A DNA stretch of 64,000 bases, taken from positions 2,480,001 through 2,544,000 of the forward strand of contig NC_089429.1 in assembly GCF_026210795.1 (NCBI RefSeq), in the 5' to 3' direction. The DNA is from Rhizophagus irregularis (taxonomy: Eukaryota; Glomeromycota; Glomeromycetes; Glomerales; Glomeraceae). How positions within the stretch are numbered: position 1 is the stretch's first letter; each line of letters starts with the position of its first letter. Under the pieces are notes generated by a model. That model had not been told where the DNA came from. It saw nothing but the letters and a program-made list of their open reading frames with translations, and ran no database searches. The translations under genes and the position numbers were made by a program. Of this stretch, positions 1-10,823 are shown in pieces.

Positions 1-309
1 TTTTTCTTTGTTTTTAAAATTCTCTGTATAACTGATAAAGTAACATATACCTAACTAAAAATATACAAGTTTGTGATATTTATACAAAAAAACGTCAAAA
101 TATATAAAATTAATATATATAAATTACTTTAATACTTGCTAAAACAAACTTTAAAAATTCAAAGAAATGTATAATATTAATATTTTATTGTTTATAATAT
201 ATTTGATAAAAGTAAAAAAAGAAAAGACAGTATTTATATAATATAGGTTTCTAAGGTTTCCCATAAAAATAAAATGTATAAAGAAATAGGTGCGAGAAAA
301 AAAATATGA
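1..309. other. AT-rich stretch without recognisable gene
   Basis: Low-complexity AT-rich DNA up to the target duplication of the MITE that follows. I see no open frame or RNA gene in it. Confidence 0.6.
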
Positions 310-317
310 ATCACGTG

Positions 318-799
318 TAGGGATTGGAATCGATTATCATTATTAGAATCGATTTTAGAATCGATTAATCGTCGATTAATCGTTAATCGAAATTATACTA
401 CTTCCGGTCACGTGACTATTAAAATTTATTAAGATCGGCATAAAAATTTCCTTTTTGGGAATTTTGTACAACATAACTTGAATTTCATTGGACAACAAAA
501 TTTCCTTTTTTTGGAATTTTGTTAATGTCACGTGACAACGACCTAACTTCTTATTAACGGACTACCCCAAAATGTCACGAAACGGCCGGCATTAAGAAAT
601 TAAGAAATTAACTATGTGACAAATAATGTGTGACAAATAGGTTTTTGTCAACCGAAATAAAACTAATACTTGTAGGAAATCTTATTAACGCTACTGCGCC
701 ACTATAAGTAAATTCGATTTTTATTCGATAATCGATTTAAAATCGATTCTTATCGATTTTCGATAAATTCGATTATTGTAAAATCGATTCCAATCCCTA
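318..799. mobile_element. hAT-type MITE with perfect 8-bp target duplication
   Basis: A non-autonomous 482-bp element. Its ends are perfect inverted repeats, TAGGGATTGGAATCGATT at 318-335 and the reverse complement at 782-799. The 8-bp direct repeat ATCACGTG flanks it at 310-317 and 800-807, the duplication length expected for hAT transposases. TAGGG termini also fit hAT. Subterminal DNA is packed with ATCGAT/TCGATT motifs on both sides, which may be transposase binding repeats. Two further CACGTG sites lie inside, at 410 and 531. There is no coding capacity, so an autonomous partner must supply transposase. The perfect target duplication suggests a fairly recent insertion. Confidence 0.88.
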
Positions 800-807
800 A
801 TCACGTG

Positions 808-1764
808 CCCGAGATTTTTTGTTGGTTACTTAGCCTAGGTGGCCAACTCAAGGTTACACACACCATGGTCATGAGACTTAGAACTGCTAATTTTATAAGT
901 AACTATATAAAAATGCAAAAATACCCCATGTTTAAAGTGAGAGATGGGCCGATAATCAATATGATTAAAAAAAAATTATCCCCAAAAACAACAAAATCCA
1001 AAACTATACAAATCTATAATTTTTGTTGAAGTTCCGCGTTTATATCTTTCAAAAAATAGGATCAGCTATTTAGAATACCTCGAAATTATATAAAAGTTTA
1101 TTAAATACTTTAAAATAATACACAACAAAAGAAGAAACCGCTATTTTTAAATATTTTAAGTAAAAAAAATTTATCTTTTTATTGAGATCTCAAAAGTCTG
1201 TAATTTCTAACTTTCTATCGTCAAGTAATAAAAATATATAAAAATAAGAAAGAAATTAACCAGTGGCTCAATTTTGATGAAAAAAACTTTGCTTATATAG
1301 AGCTAATACGAACAAACTTAACTTCTGGGATCAGCTACTTTCCTATGTGTGCATGTCAAAAAAATAATATAATTATAAAGTGATGAAGAAAGTTTGCCTA
1401 ATAAGAATCTAATCTCTGATTATTTTTGATCGGCACTCACATGTGACATTGTGACGTTGCTTATTTTCTATTGAAAATTTTTTTTCATAATTGTATTTGA
1501 TTCTTGAAAGTTGAAAACACTTGAACATCGCTGACTTACAGCTCGTACAACCATTTATGAAAAAAAATATATACATGATATATAATCAAAATGTCAAGCT
1601 ACTCTTCGCTATTTCGAGTACTTTTGCCATCCCGATTACAAACTAATTTCGAGGAAAATTCCCTACCCGCTAGGTTTAATGTTGTACCCAAATTGTTTTA
1701 TTTGTGTTATTACTTTTTTTGAACTTTGTTTCTAACTCTCGACTTTCGCGTTTGCAGATATATC
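808..1764. other. Intergenic DNA, no gene recognised
   Basis: AT-rich sequence between the MITE and the CRN relic. A short open frame begins at 805 in the MITE flank but shows no domain and no codon bias. The GATCGGC heptamer occurs at 1428 and 1767. Nothing else stands out. Confidence 0.5.
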
Positions 1765-3243
1765 ATGATCGGCTGTTTTATTTTAGGTAGCGGTACTTCT
1801 TTTATCTTTGAGATCGGCACTTTCAGAGACTTTACAGAATTAAGTAAAGCCTTCTGGGAAAAGAACAAGGACTACTTTATCAATACTTGGAGTAATGAAT
1901 GAATTAAATCTCAAATTATGGAATGTTGAGATTCCTACCAGAAATAATAAAAAGTATTTGGAACTTAAGAATAATCTGCGTGTAGATATTGACGTTGAAC
2001 AAGAATTCGGAGGTATGGAGATAGATCAAACTTGGCTTATTAATTCAGGACCCAGAAATATATATAAAAGGGTCAGGTTTGAGTTTGCGTATTTTGAACT
2101 AAAAAAATCATGAAAATCTTTCCTTTTTTAGATAATTTTTGATAATGCCGGTCAGAATTTTATTTCCTAATATTGTAACCGACTGACATTATCATAATTC
2201 CGGTCCTGAAAAAATGCGTACAGCTCATAGTAAAAAAATTTTTTTCATCACCTGACCCCTATATATATATTTCTGGATCCTATTAATTCAACATTCACAG
2301 TACCGGAGCACATACACATCATCATCCAACCACCACCCGCCACCACCAGTAAGTGTCTCCCAATAGTTTACCTTTCGAACAAGAAATTTGGTGACATTGA
2401 TAACTGATTTTACTTCTTCCTCTTCCTTCATACATATTTGACTACATCAGATTCACTAGAGTGGAGCATTGCATCATTGGATACGAATTCTGTCATTTCG
2501 GATGTGGATGTGATTCTCTTTACATTCCACGAACTTTTTACAAGATGCTGTAACGGAAAGCTTGAGCTTCCTATTTTTAAGCCAGATAAAGCTCATCCTT
2601 ATCATGAATGATCTTCCTACAATAAATGGAAATGATGGGCTAACCGACACTACTGTTTTAGAAGAACTTTCACAGATAAAAGAGTGTTTAATAGTCTTGG
2701 GAGCTTCTGGCTCTGGGAAGACAAGGACATTAATTGAATTGTTATGTAAGAAGTACGGATTTTATTTTACAGGTCTTACAAAGGATGATCTGGGTTCGTG
2801 TGACCTTTCCATGATGATTGAACATTTACTTTCAAGATTGAAAAATCCATTAATTCACAATGGCTTTTATACTATGAGATATAGCAAATGTTTATTGTTT
2901 GCTCAAATTTATACTCTCAATTATATATTGAAAAATTGCGGAAAAATAAGTCCATACAATTGGGCTATCTTGTAGCTTTGTCCGACTCTTTTTTTTTGGT
3001 ATAGATATTTTTGAGAAAATGACCTTGAATTTCAGAAAAGTCCCAGAATATTTTTTGAATGATAAGATTCGGGAATTGATTCATAATATATTGTATCTTG
3101 TAAATCAGGTAGGATTTTCACATCTGCTTTTTTTCGCTTCAATCTGTTTAATTTATATTATGTACTGTTAATTTTTTAGAAAATGCTACCAGTAATTTTG
3201 GATGAGGCCCGAGAATTCATTGATCTCAACCATTGTATTCAGT
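1765..3243 (+). pseudogene. Decayed Crinkler (CRN) type gene: ubiquitin-like header plus P-loop NTPase
   Basis: Pieces of one CRN-family protein can be read in order but in shifting frames. 1765-1902 encodes the start of the CRN header (CFILGSGTSF...AFWEKNKDYF). 1895-2116, in another frame, continues with LNLKLWNVEIP and IDVEQEFGGMEI. About 2300-2351 encodes the header's usual end, VPEHIHIIIQPPPATT, followed by a GTAAGT donor. 2604-2975 encodes the NTPase core with Walker A GASGSGKT and the ELLCKKYGFYF segment. Exons at about 3036-3108 and 3180-3242 give the Walker-B-like LPVILDEARE. In this family the header is thought to be a delivery/sorting module and the NTPase part precedes a variable C-terminus. 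That C-terminus is missing here. Stops and frame changes between blocks argue for a pseudogene; a few breaks could be introns. The identification of each block is strong, the exact structure is not. Confidence 0.72.
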
Positions 3244-4558
3244 AATTATTAGAGCTCAGGCATATCCTTTTTTTATGATAAATTAATGGTAATAAGGGGT
3301 TATTGAAATACATAACAAATACATAATGATCATATGATAGGCACATGATAAATATAAGGATCATGAGGAAATCACATGTAGAATGAAAAGAAATTTTAAG
3401 TTACTAATGAAAAAAAACTATAGAATAGTTAAAGAAAGGAAATAATCAAGAAAATTATAATAAGATATTATAGGAAAACAATAAAGGAAAATACAATAAT
3501 TTTTAGAAGAAGAAATAAAAAAGGAAACAAATTCAATAAATTTCATTAGAAGTAAAATTTTAGATTGTTAAAAAGTCGCAGTAATTAATTAATAGACAAT
3601 CAACAAAAATGTTCAAATGATTTAAAATATATGATTGATAGGAAGATTAGCAAAAGTGCAGAAAATTGATCAATGAGAATTCAAATTGGAAGAATTAACA
3701 AATTAGAAAAATATTTTGAAAATGATGTCAGAAAAATCATAAACCTATAGTGAGAAAAGGGTAAAATCTTGAACCAAACAATTAGAAATTACTAAATAAA
3801 GAAAACTTGGAAATACGAGGTGATACAAGAGCGCAGTAAAAGTCATATAATAGGTATAGCAGAAGTCACATGATGAGGCATAGCAAAAGCTGGATCCAAG
3901 TACGATTCATGAAACTAAGTATAGAATGATTAGTTTAGCTTAGTTTAATTTAATCGGTATAAAACCCGAAGTTTGATTCTAGAATTAGGAATAACCAAGC
4001 ATAGTATAGTTAAAATTAATTATAAACTCATATAGCTAGTTTTGAATTTTATTATGGGACACAATATTTTCAATGGGAGAATAATGTAGCTTCATTAATA
4101 ATTAATTGTTAAAATTATTATTTAATGATGGTAGGTACAAATAGGATTATAGACAGTAATGCAGGTCACTCCTGTCATATGAGTATAAACTGGACATATG
4201 TAATGTTTTGTATTACATAGTTCTTTATTTTCTTTGAATAAATTATTATTGATTATTGGTTTATTAATTATACTTTGGTATATTATTATGTTATCACTAA
4301 TCCTTATTCATGAGATGCAGGTTGATGTGACAATGTTTGTATAATAGAACCTGAGTGTTTCACCATATTATATGAGATTGTTTGCAAGGGTGATTCCAAA
4401 TATGACTACCTAGGCTATTTGGTTAAGTTGTTTGTTCTTGCTATATATACTGTATGGGTTCTTGTCGTAAAATCAATCTAATGAAGTTTTTTTGAGTACC
4501 TGGGCTTTGTTATATATATACTGATATTACTACTTATCATTATCCTTTCTATTAATAG
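3244..4558. other. Intergenic AT-rich DNA
   Basis: No gene recognised. The stretch is purine-rich from about 3330 to 3900 (GAA/AAA runs). It contains several short repeats of the type cacatgat/cacatgtag but no long open frame or clear inverted repeat. Confidence 0.45.
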
Positions 4559-5504
4559 TCTCCATTATTACCAGACAATTGTAAATCTGAGGATGAAGTA
4601 ATAATGGTAGAAACAAATAGTGAATCTGAAGATAAATTATTAATGGCGAAAACAAATCATGGAGAGGTAATTATTAAACTTTATAAGTGTCAAAAGGTGA
4701 AGTTTGATGCAATGTGCAATATAACCCTAAAAATATATGAAAGTCATAATAAAATTCAGATATTCAAAAATTTTTAAATTCAACATGTTTGAATATGATA
4801 ATTTTACATGATTTACAAATGAATATTTGAATATTAGCTAATTTTTAATGGAAATTCTAGTAGCATCAATTGAGCCTCACTAATTCCTTAACTCCATTCA
4901 GACTCAAGAATTACCAACTGAAGAAAAGATAGAATATAATCCAACTGAAGAAAATGAAGAAAATGTTGATCTAATAACTGGAGAAAATAAAGATGAGACA
5001 GAACTTGATCTTCATGAGCCATCTGTCATTCATGTCAATGAAGACAATTCAGAAGAAAGTTTGAACTGGAATATGATAAAGAAAAAAGTAGAAACATATC
5101 GAAATCAGTTGAAAAAGGGAAAATATGCTGTTGAGTAAGCTTTATTTTTGTATAATTATTGTATTTATAGCATTTTCTAACTTTTATATAATTTCATTTT
5201 TAGTACACTATTATTATTTAATTAACCACTCCAATTTCCATGGTTCAACAACAACAACAAAACTAATATCTGACTTTTTTCCCAAAATGTTGAATGCACT
5301 TCCAAAAAATATGCAGTTTTGTATTCCAACAATTTCTAAAGAAGCAACAAAATTATTTAATCTACTTTTGAGGGTAAATCACTATTTTTTTATTACTTAA
5401 AAACAATAAGCCAATAAAACATAATTTTATAGAGTTTTTATATTGCTGATGTTAGAACAGTAATAGAAGAGGAAAACTTATTAAAGGGCTTGCCATTAAT
5501 ATAA
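4559..5504 (+). CDS. Unknown acidic protein, probable multi-exon gene or relic
   Basis: Four exon-like blocks follow each other with plausible splice sites. 4559-4669 (after TTAATAG, before GTAATT) encodes SPLLPDNCKSEDEV. 4904-5134 encodes a Glu/Asp-rich segment ending in WNMIKKKVETYRNQLKKGKYAVE. About 5205-5371 encodes KLISDFFPKMLNALPKNMQF and KLFNLLLR. 5433-5504 encodes SFYIADVRTVIEEENLLKGL and a stop. The GAG|TAAGC boundary at 5134 lacks a GT donor, so the frame stops there (TAA) unless splicing is non-canonical. I do not recognise the family. The block may be the tail of a larger gene whose 5' part I could not define. It lies just left of the DDE transposon, and its last exon is intact. 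Confidence 0.35.
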
Positions 5505-5560
5505 TCATCATAACCAGCTTAGATTTTAGAATTTAACAGATAATTACAGTTAATTTTCAG

Positions 5561-5584
5561 ATATAGTTTTTAGATTAGTTTATT
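5561..5584. repeat. 24-bp direct repeat flanking the DDE transposon (other copy 8732-8755)
   Basis: The sequence beginning ATATAGTTTTTAGATTAGTT is present at 5561-5584 and again at 8732-8755, about 34 bp outside the left terminal repeat and 20 bp outside the right one. It is too far from the ends to be the target duplication, which is the adjacent TAA. It may be a pre-existing repeat or part of an older nested element. Confidence 0.6.
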
Positions 5585-5618
5585 TAGAATTTAACATGTA
5601 ATTGAATTTAACAGGTAA

Positions 5619-8600
5619 GGGAGCTTACATATATTACGTAATTATTGGAGGGGGGGGGAGTTTTCTAATATCTCACATCTAGATTAGCCAATCGGAATAT
5701 AGAACCAAAGCACATGACGATTTACATTCGTAACTGGTAATACATGCATTTGAACATAAAATACAAACGGTTTTGATACAAATAAATATATTGTTTTTAA
5801 GAGATATAAAATAATAGAAACTTTATTTATTAATAAACATGACATATCAAAGTACATGTAGTTTTAATATTTCAGAATAATAGTTTTTTCTAACAGAGAC
5901 ACTTTGTAACACTTTCTTAATACTCACCTTCTGATTGTATTTCTCAGTCATGTATTACGACAAATACTTGTTCAGCTGGCACGGGCATAACTGAAAAATC
6001 ATCAATAGAATTGGTAAATGACTTTTTTTGCTTAGCTGGTCGTCCTCTTCGTTTTGGATGTTGAATTTTTTTATGAAGGCTAACGATAGAAAGTGTTGGG
6101 AAATATGCATTGCAGATAGGACAGCAGAGACGATTATAAGTATCCGAACTAATAGAAGGACAATGGGTATCGTATCCGGGTATTTTGAGTTTATTGAAAT
6201 ACTCTAATATATGAAGAGGATTCAAGTAGTGCCCATCTTTTCCTTTTGTTACAGGTGGCAGAAAACCATTATTTTCTGCGAGAAGAATAGCTGCTTCTTC
6301 ACAACGTTTAGGTAGACAGCAAAGAGAATCTTCACATTTTTTAATGTCAAGTGAGTATTGGCATATTTTAGTGTGATTTTCTATCCATTGCCAAGGTACA
6401 GATTCATCGGTATTTTCTTTATCACATCCAGGAAACATAATATCGTCAAATGGAAGGCTTTTTTGATCAATATATTGTGTTGTTACCGGTCTTCCGAAGA
6501 TAGGATCACGTTCCCAAAGAGTGCACAAAGTTTCGCCAGCATAACGCATATTCTTCATTGCAAGCTCTGAATCAACTACTTTACCTTGAGAATTGAGGTG
6601 AGAGCCATATTTATCAATCGGTAATGTTATGCCAGCTAGTTTTTGAGAAAGTGTTGCCATACTACGCTCAACAGGGTTGTATGCCGATTGACCAGGTGCA
6701 TGTGTTCGAACAGAAAGATAATCAATGTCAAAAGCATGGAACATTCTGCAATATTGAATGATATTTTTCATGTGGCGAGGATTTTCATCTGGACCTCCAT
6801 CAACTAAAAGAATCCAAATGGGTTTGATCTGCTCATTAACTTTTAGTATTTCGTCAAAACGGCTATCTTGTACCAGAGAATTCAGGTCGCTCATGTGAGA
6901 AGTTGAGCTTGTACCAATTTGGTATTGCGGACGTACAAAAATTGAAAGTTGACCATTACGAAAAGTATCATTTGTATCACTTGGGTTAATGAGTAAATAG
7001 ACGGACGGAATAAGTTTTTGCTGCATTCCAATTGGAAAATCATGATCAGGTAGTCTAACTAGTTCTCGAAAACTTTGCATTGTTTTGAAAGTTCTTCCAA
7101 CTGCAGGGATACCGAGAGGAACCTTGGCTTTGTCATCTTGTGAAATGATAACGGAATGAGTTGGAAATAAAGCTGCAAATTGTTTTGCTCCTTTAACGGA
7201 AGCAAGACAATAATGCTCATCAGAATGTTCTTTTTTTTCATCTCTAGAAACGGAGGCAATTGCAATGTTAGCAGGGTGGTGATGAGCTCTTGCTGCTATA
7301 GAATTTGATCGAGATGGTAGCAGGTAATTGCTGAGGGTGGTACGAGAAAGGTATTCATTATATTTTGAATTGAGTTCTTCTTGGAGGTGGCGGATGGTTC
7401 TGACTTTAATGACTTCCTTCCTTCTTTTTTTATCTGCAGCTCCAAACTCGATACATTCATGTATATGTTCATGTAAATCGGGATATTGGACCAAAAGAGT
7501 TGGGCGACCAGGAGACTCATACATCATTACTTCTTGATGTTCATGTAGGTGTTTCGTTTTTTTTTCTCTGCATTTACGTTGGTAGCTTGCTTGGCGCTTC
7601 AGTTTTTTAACCTTATTATTTTCGTTGCATAAAATTTCCTTAAGGTTTGTTATGCGCTCCATTAAATTACACCAAATTTCTGGATCACTAGTTGAATTGT
7701 ATATTCGTTGAAGTTCTGCAAGTTTTATGTTAGTTGCATTAATAGTTTCTACGGCTTTTTTCTGTGCAGAAGCATTTGGAGGTAGATTAACATCAGCAAT
7801 GATAGTCTCCTCTATTGGTTTTTGAGAGGTCTGGGACTCGATGGATTTTGATCTTTGTGATGGGCCAACAGGTCTCGAACTGTTAGTTTGCAGAAAACCT
7901 TGGATTGGAACAGGAGTTGTCAGATATTCCCAGATTTTACTTTCAATTTCATCTTGAGGTTTACACCTAATTTCTTTCCATGCATTAGTACATTCTGTAC
8001 ACAGACTTATTTTTGGATACGCCGGGTTTCTTGCATTCACCATTTGATAATATCCAAAAGCGTTACAGAATCTTTGGTGTTGATTTGTAGGAGTTTTATA
8101 AATGTAAAACTTATTATATTTTGGTGTAGTTAGGAAGGTCTGCATGTTAAAGAAGTTTCGGATAAAGAAATCAAAGTGGCGACGCGATCAGATCATTATT
8201 ACGCGATATTAGATATTACAGATCACGTTGAAGAATCACATGTACATAGTTGCGAAAATTTTTTTTCAAATTGATCTGATTTATTGATTTATTGATAATA
8301 AATTTATTTACTGTATTCGTAAAATCGTAAAATTCCTTTCTTAATTTATTTTCTTCATAATATGGTGTGTGCAAACATAACATTGGCAAGAGAGTGTTTC
8401 AAAATTTATGTTAAATAGAAAAAAAAACACCGAAAATTTTAGGTGGTGTGTCAAAAAAGAAATTTCATTTTTTTCTTTTTTTTTATTGAAAATTAGATTG
8501 ATGGGAAAAAGTTGTAGTATTTTTAACGGATGACAATGTGATTTTATTGTGTGACAGGTTATACTAATCTATATATGATATTTGTTTATAAACAGATTTC

Positions 8601-8711
8601 AGCCAAAAGAATATTATCAATTACGTTCACGTGATATCATAATCTCACTAGGGGGGGGGAGGGGGTTCGACTATATAGTAATTCATAATTACGTAATATA
8701 TGTAAGCTCCC
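5619..8711 (-). mobile_element. Complete 3.1-kb DNA transposon with DDE protein
   Basis: Perfect terminal inverted repeats of 27 bp start GGGAGCTTACATATATTACG at 5619 and end in the reverse complement at 8711. TAA stands directly outside both ends (5616-5618 and 8712-8714), consistent with a 3-bp target duplication. Just inside each end lies a poly-G tract (about 5649-5659 and 8651-8665). These tracts have the same, not inverted, orientation. A single intact gene on the minus strand (5944-8145) fills most of the element. The TWA-type duplication resembles PIF/Harbinger, but the encoded protein does not look like a Harbinger nuclease, so the superfamily is left open. Confidence 0.8.
5944..8145 (-). 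CDS. DDE transposase-like protein with C2H2 zinc finger (733 aa)
   Basis: An intact 733-residue frame inside the transposon, with no intron needed. A Cys pair (C49/C52) lies near the N-terminus and a Lys/Glu-rich, probably coiled or basic stretch at about 143-205. The catalytic-looking core has candidate acidic residues D337 (in SQDDKAKVPLG), D449 (in ILLVDGGPDENP) and E493 (in NPVERSMATLS), a D-D-E layout with spacing of about 111 and 43. The C-terminus carries a classical C2H2 finger (C675, C678, H691, H696) followed by an AT-hook-like RRGRPAK. These parts suit DNA binding plus strand transfer. Similar uncharacterised DDE proteins, as I recall, occur in multicopy in Glomeromycotina and in sponges; I cannot verify the match. 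Intact reading frame and perfect ends suggest possible recent activity. Confidence 0.75.
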   Translation of the reverse strand: MQTFLTTPKYNKFYIYKTPTNQHQRFCNAFGYYQMVNARNPAYPKISLCTECTNAWKEIRCKPQDEIESKIWEYLTTPVPIQGFLQTNSSRPVGPSQRSKSIESQTSQKPIEETIIADVNLPPNASAQKKAVETINATNIKLAELQRIYNSTSDPEIWCNLMERITNLKEILCNENNKVKKLKRQASYQRKCREKKTKHLHEHQEVMMYESPGRPTLLVQYPDLHEHIHECIEFGAADKKRRKEVIKVRTIRHLQEELNSKYNEYLSRTTLSNYLLPSRSNSIAARAHHHPANIAIASVSRDEKKEHSDEHYCLASVKGAKQFAALFPTHSVIISQDDKAKVPLGIPAVGRTFKTMQSFRELVRLPDHDFPIGMQQKLIPSVYLLINPSDTNDTFRNGQLSIFVRPQYQIGTSSTSHMSDLNSLVQDSRFDEILKVNEQIKPIWILLVDGGPDENPRHMKNIIQYCRMFHAFDIDYLSVRTHAPGQSAYNPVERSMATLSQKLAGITLPIDKYGSHLNSQGKVVDSELAMKNMRYAGETLCTLWERDPIFGRPVTTQYIDQKSLPFDDIMFPGCDKENTDESVPWQWIENHTKICQYSLDIKKCEDSLCCLPKRCEEAAILLAENNGFLPPVTKGKDGHYLNPLHILEYFNKLKIPGYDTHCPSISSDTYNRLCCPICNAYFPTLSIVSLHKKIQHPKRRGRPAKQKKSFTNSIDDFSVMPVPAEQVFVVIHD

Positions 8712-8755
8712 TAATTTTTAGTAATTTTTAAATATAGTTTTTAGATTAGTTTATT

Positions 8756-9785
8756 ACTTTGTAGTTTATTTTTCTTTTCACTACTTAATGAATCATATTG
8801 TTTGTAAAATAGTAGTAGTATAAAGAAATCAAAAGATTTATAATTATATATTGTAATAATATATACAGTATAAAGAAAAATTTTGTACAAGTACGAAAAA
8901 AAAATTTGGAATATTATATTGTGTCAATATATTATAAATTTTAAAATTGATGATTAATCATGATATAATTAAAAATTTTTTTAAGGATTAAAATCAGAGA
9001 GTTTAGATTGATTAACCAATAAAAAATTTTTTTATCGGAACCGTATCAATGATACGTAAAACCGGGTGCATTATTATTATTTTTTTTTTTATTAAATTCT
9101 TTCTATTATAGAAACGTCAAGAAGATATTTATTTTATATTATTACACATTACCAATATTATAAAATTATACCGCTCATAAATTTTAGGTACATTATTAAA
9201 TTTTAGTATACATTTAATTAATAGTGAATATCATTCATTATTTTTCATTTCGTTAATTTTTTCATTAATTTTTTCTAAAAAAATTTCTTGAGAATTTTCT
9301 TGAGAAGAATTTAATGGAATATTTTCTTGATAACCTTATAGTAGAATCAGTATACCTTTGATATCAGACGAATTATCATCATCAAATTTCCAAATCGAAA
9401 GTTTCATCAAAATCTGTCATCATCAAAATCTTTCTTATACCATTCTTAAAAATTTTTAGATTGATTAATATAATAAATATATTTTGGTTCGGGTTCATCA
9501 GGTCAATAATGAAATTGTTCTAATGTTTCATAATCTTATTATTTGATTTATTCTAAATATTAATAAAGCTTACTTGTTAGCCGTTTCCACTTAATGCATC
9601 TGATTTTTACATTAATTTTAGGATTATTGGGGTTCTTAAGTATAATAAACCTAGATACAATAAAGAAAGTAAAGGGACGAAAGGGACTAAGGGAAGTGAA
9701 AGGAAGGGAAAGGAGAAGGAAGGAAGGGAAAGGGGACAAATAAAAAAAAAATGAAAGTAAATAAAATAAACTAGGAAATGTTCTA
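8756..9785. other. Intergenic DNA with a polypurine tract
   Basis: Mostly AT-rich DNA without genes. From about 9656 to 9742 the plus strand is almost pure purine (runs of GGAAGGGAAAGG). This stretch is reported separately as a repeat. It ends close to where the monooxygenase relic begins. Confidence 0.5.
9656..9742 (+). repeat. Polypurine (G/A) tract
   Basis: About 85 bp of nearly uninterrupted purines on the plus strand, with AAGGGA/GGAAGG repeats. It stands out against a window that is otherwise A/T dominated. The minus strand gives a Pro/Leu/Phe-rich frame that is only a by-product of the tract. Confidence 0.6.
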
Positions 9786-10823
9786 CTTGCTCCTCCAACT
9801 AAACCATTTAAAGATGTTTACGAACTTGCAAAAATATCTCGTGGTCTATCATCAATGATCACTTATCGTGATAGACTTAGAGATGTTTTATTAGAAGTTG
9901 TACCAGTACAATGGAATAAAAAATGTATTGAATATGTGGAGACTCAAGAAGGAGTTTGTGTATTTTTTGAAATGGTACGCAAGAATTTTGTAATATATTA
10001 GTTGGTGCAGATGGAATTAATTCTCCAAGTAAGTTGGTAGATATTTTTATGTAATGTCATAATTTTCAATTTATTTTTTTTTCTTTATTAGTACTAAAAC
10101 ATAAATTACCATGTTAGTGCAGATATTTCTATACCTAAACATCTTATGGACAAGGCAAATAAAATCCATGAAAATGTTTTTGCCCATAAAACTCTTGGAA
10201 CAAAAGGAGATTCTTCATTTATTATGACACGCTTAATACCAATCAAACAAGAACAAAATGATGAAAAAATGAACCTCATTATAGAGCAACATTAGTTTAT
10301 TCTTATCCCTCCGAACTGGATAATGTTGAATCTGAAAAAGTTAAAGTTGATGATAATGATCCTGCATCAGTCATCAAACATGTTAAACGATTAATTCGAA
10401 CATTAAGACCAGATTGTGAATTGACTAATTTATTGTTAGAATTATGGGATTTGGCACCTAAAACAATTCCAAATGATCCTCCATTTAAAACTTATAATTC
10501 TATACAGCGAAGAATGATGCGAAATATTGATCCAATGTCTATCAAATCATGGTCAAGTAATCGAGTTGTATTATTAGGAGATGCTGCTTATGCTATGAGT
10601 CCTATATTAGGATTAGGAGCAAATAATGCTATTCAAGATGCTGATAAACTTTCTCAAGCATTACTTAGATATACTGATGATAATACTTCTTTTATTGAAG
10701 AATATGAAAAAGAAAAACGAACATCTGCTGATCACAGCTGATGTATTAAAATCTAGAAATGTCACGTTTAAGACTTCCACACCACTTGGCCTTTTGGCGT
10801 TATTATTAGAGACAACATTTTAA
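9786..10823 (+). pseudogene. FAD-dependent monooxygenase relic
   Basis: Blocks of a p-hydroxybenzoate-hydroxylase-type FAD monooxygenase can be followed across frames: LAPPTKPFKDVYELAKISRG with MITYRDRLRDVLLEV (9786-9990), then LVGADGINSP (about 9998-10029). An intron-like GTAAGT...TTATTAG gap follows, then ADISIPKHLMDKANKI, and finally the second FAD site WSSNRVVLLGDAAYAMSPIL with GLGANNAIQDADKLSQALL (10421-10738). The GD motif and the VGADG segment are the diagnostic parts. The N-terminal GxGxxG dinucleotide fold is absent, so the gene is truncated at its 5' end, next to the polypurine tract. At least three frame changes (about 9975, 10116, 10730) make a functional product unlikely. Confidence 0.75.

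Noticed and set aside
805-1029. 74-codon plus-strand frame
   Set aside because: Begins inside the MITE target duplication, no domain, no splice context.
7888-8133. Plus-strand frame opposite the transposase start
   Set aside because: Antisense shadow of the 733-residue gene.
9607-9798. Minus-strand Pro/Leu/Phe-rich frame
   Set aside because: Consequence of the polypurine tract.
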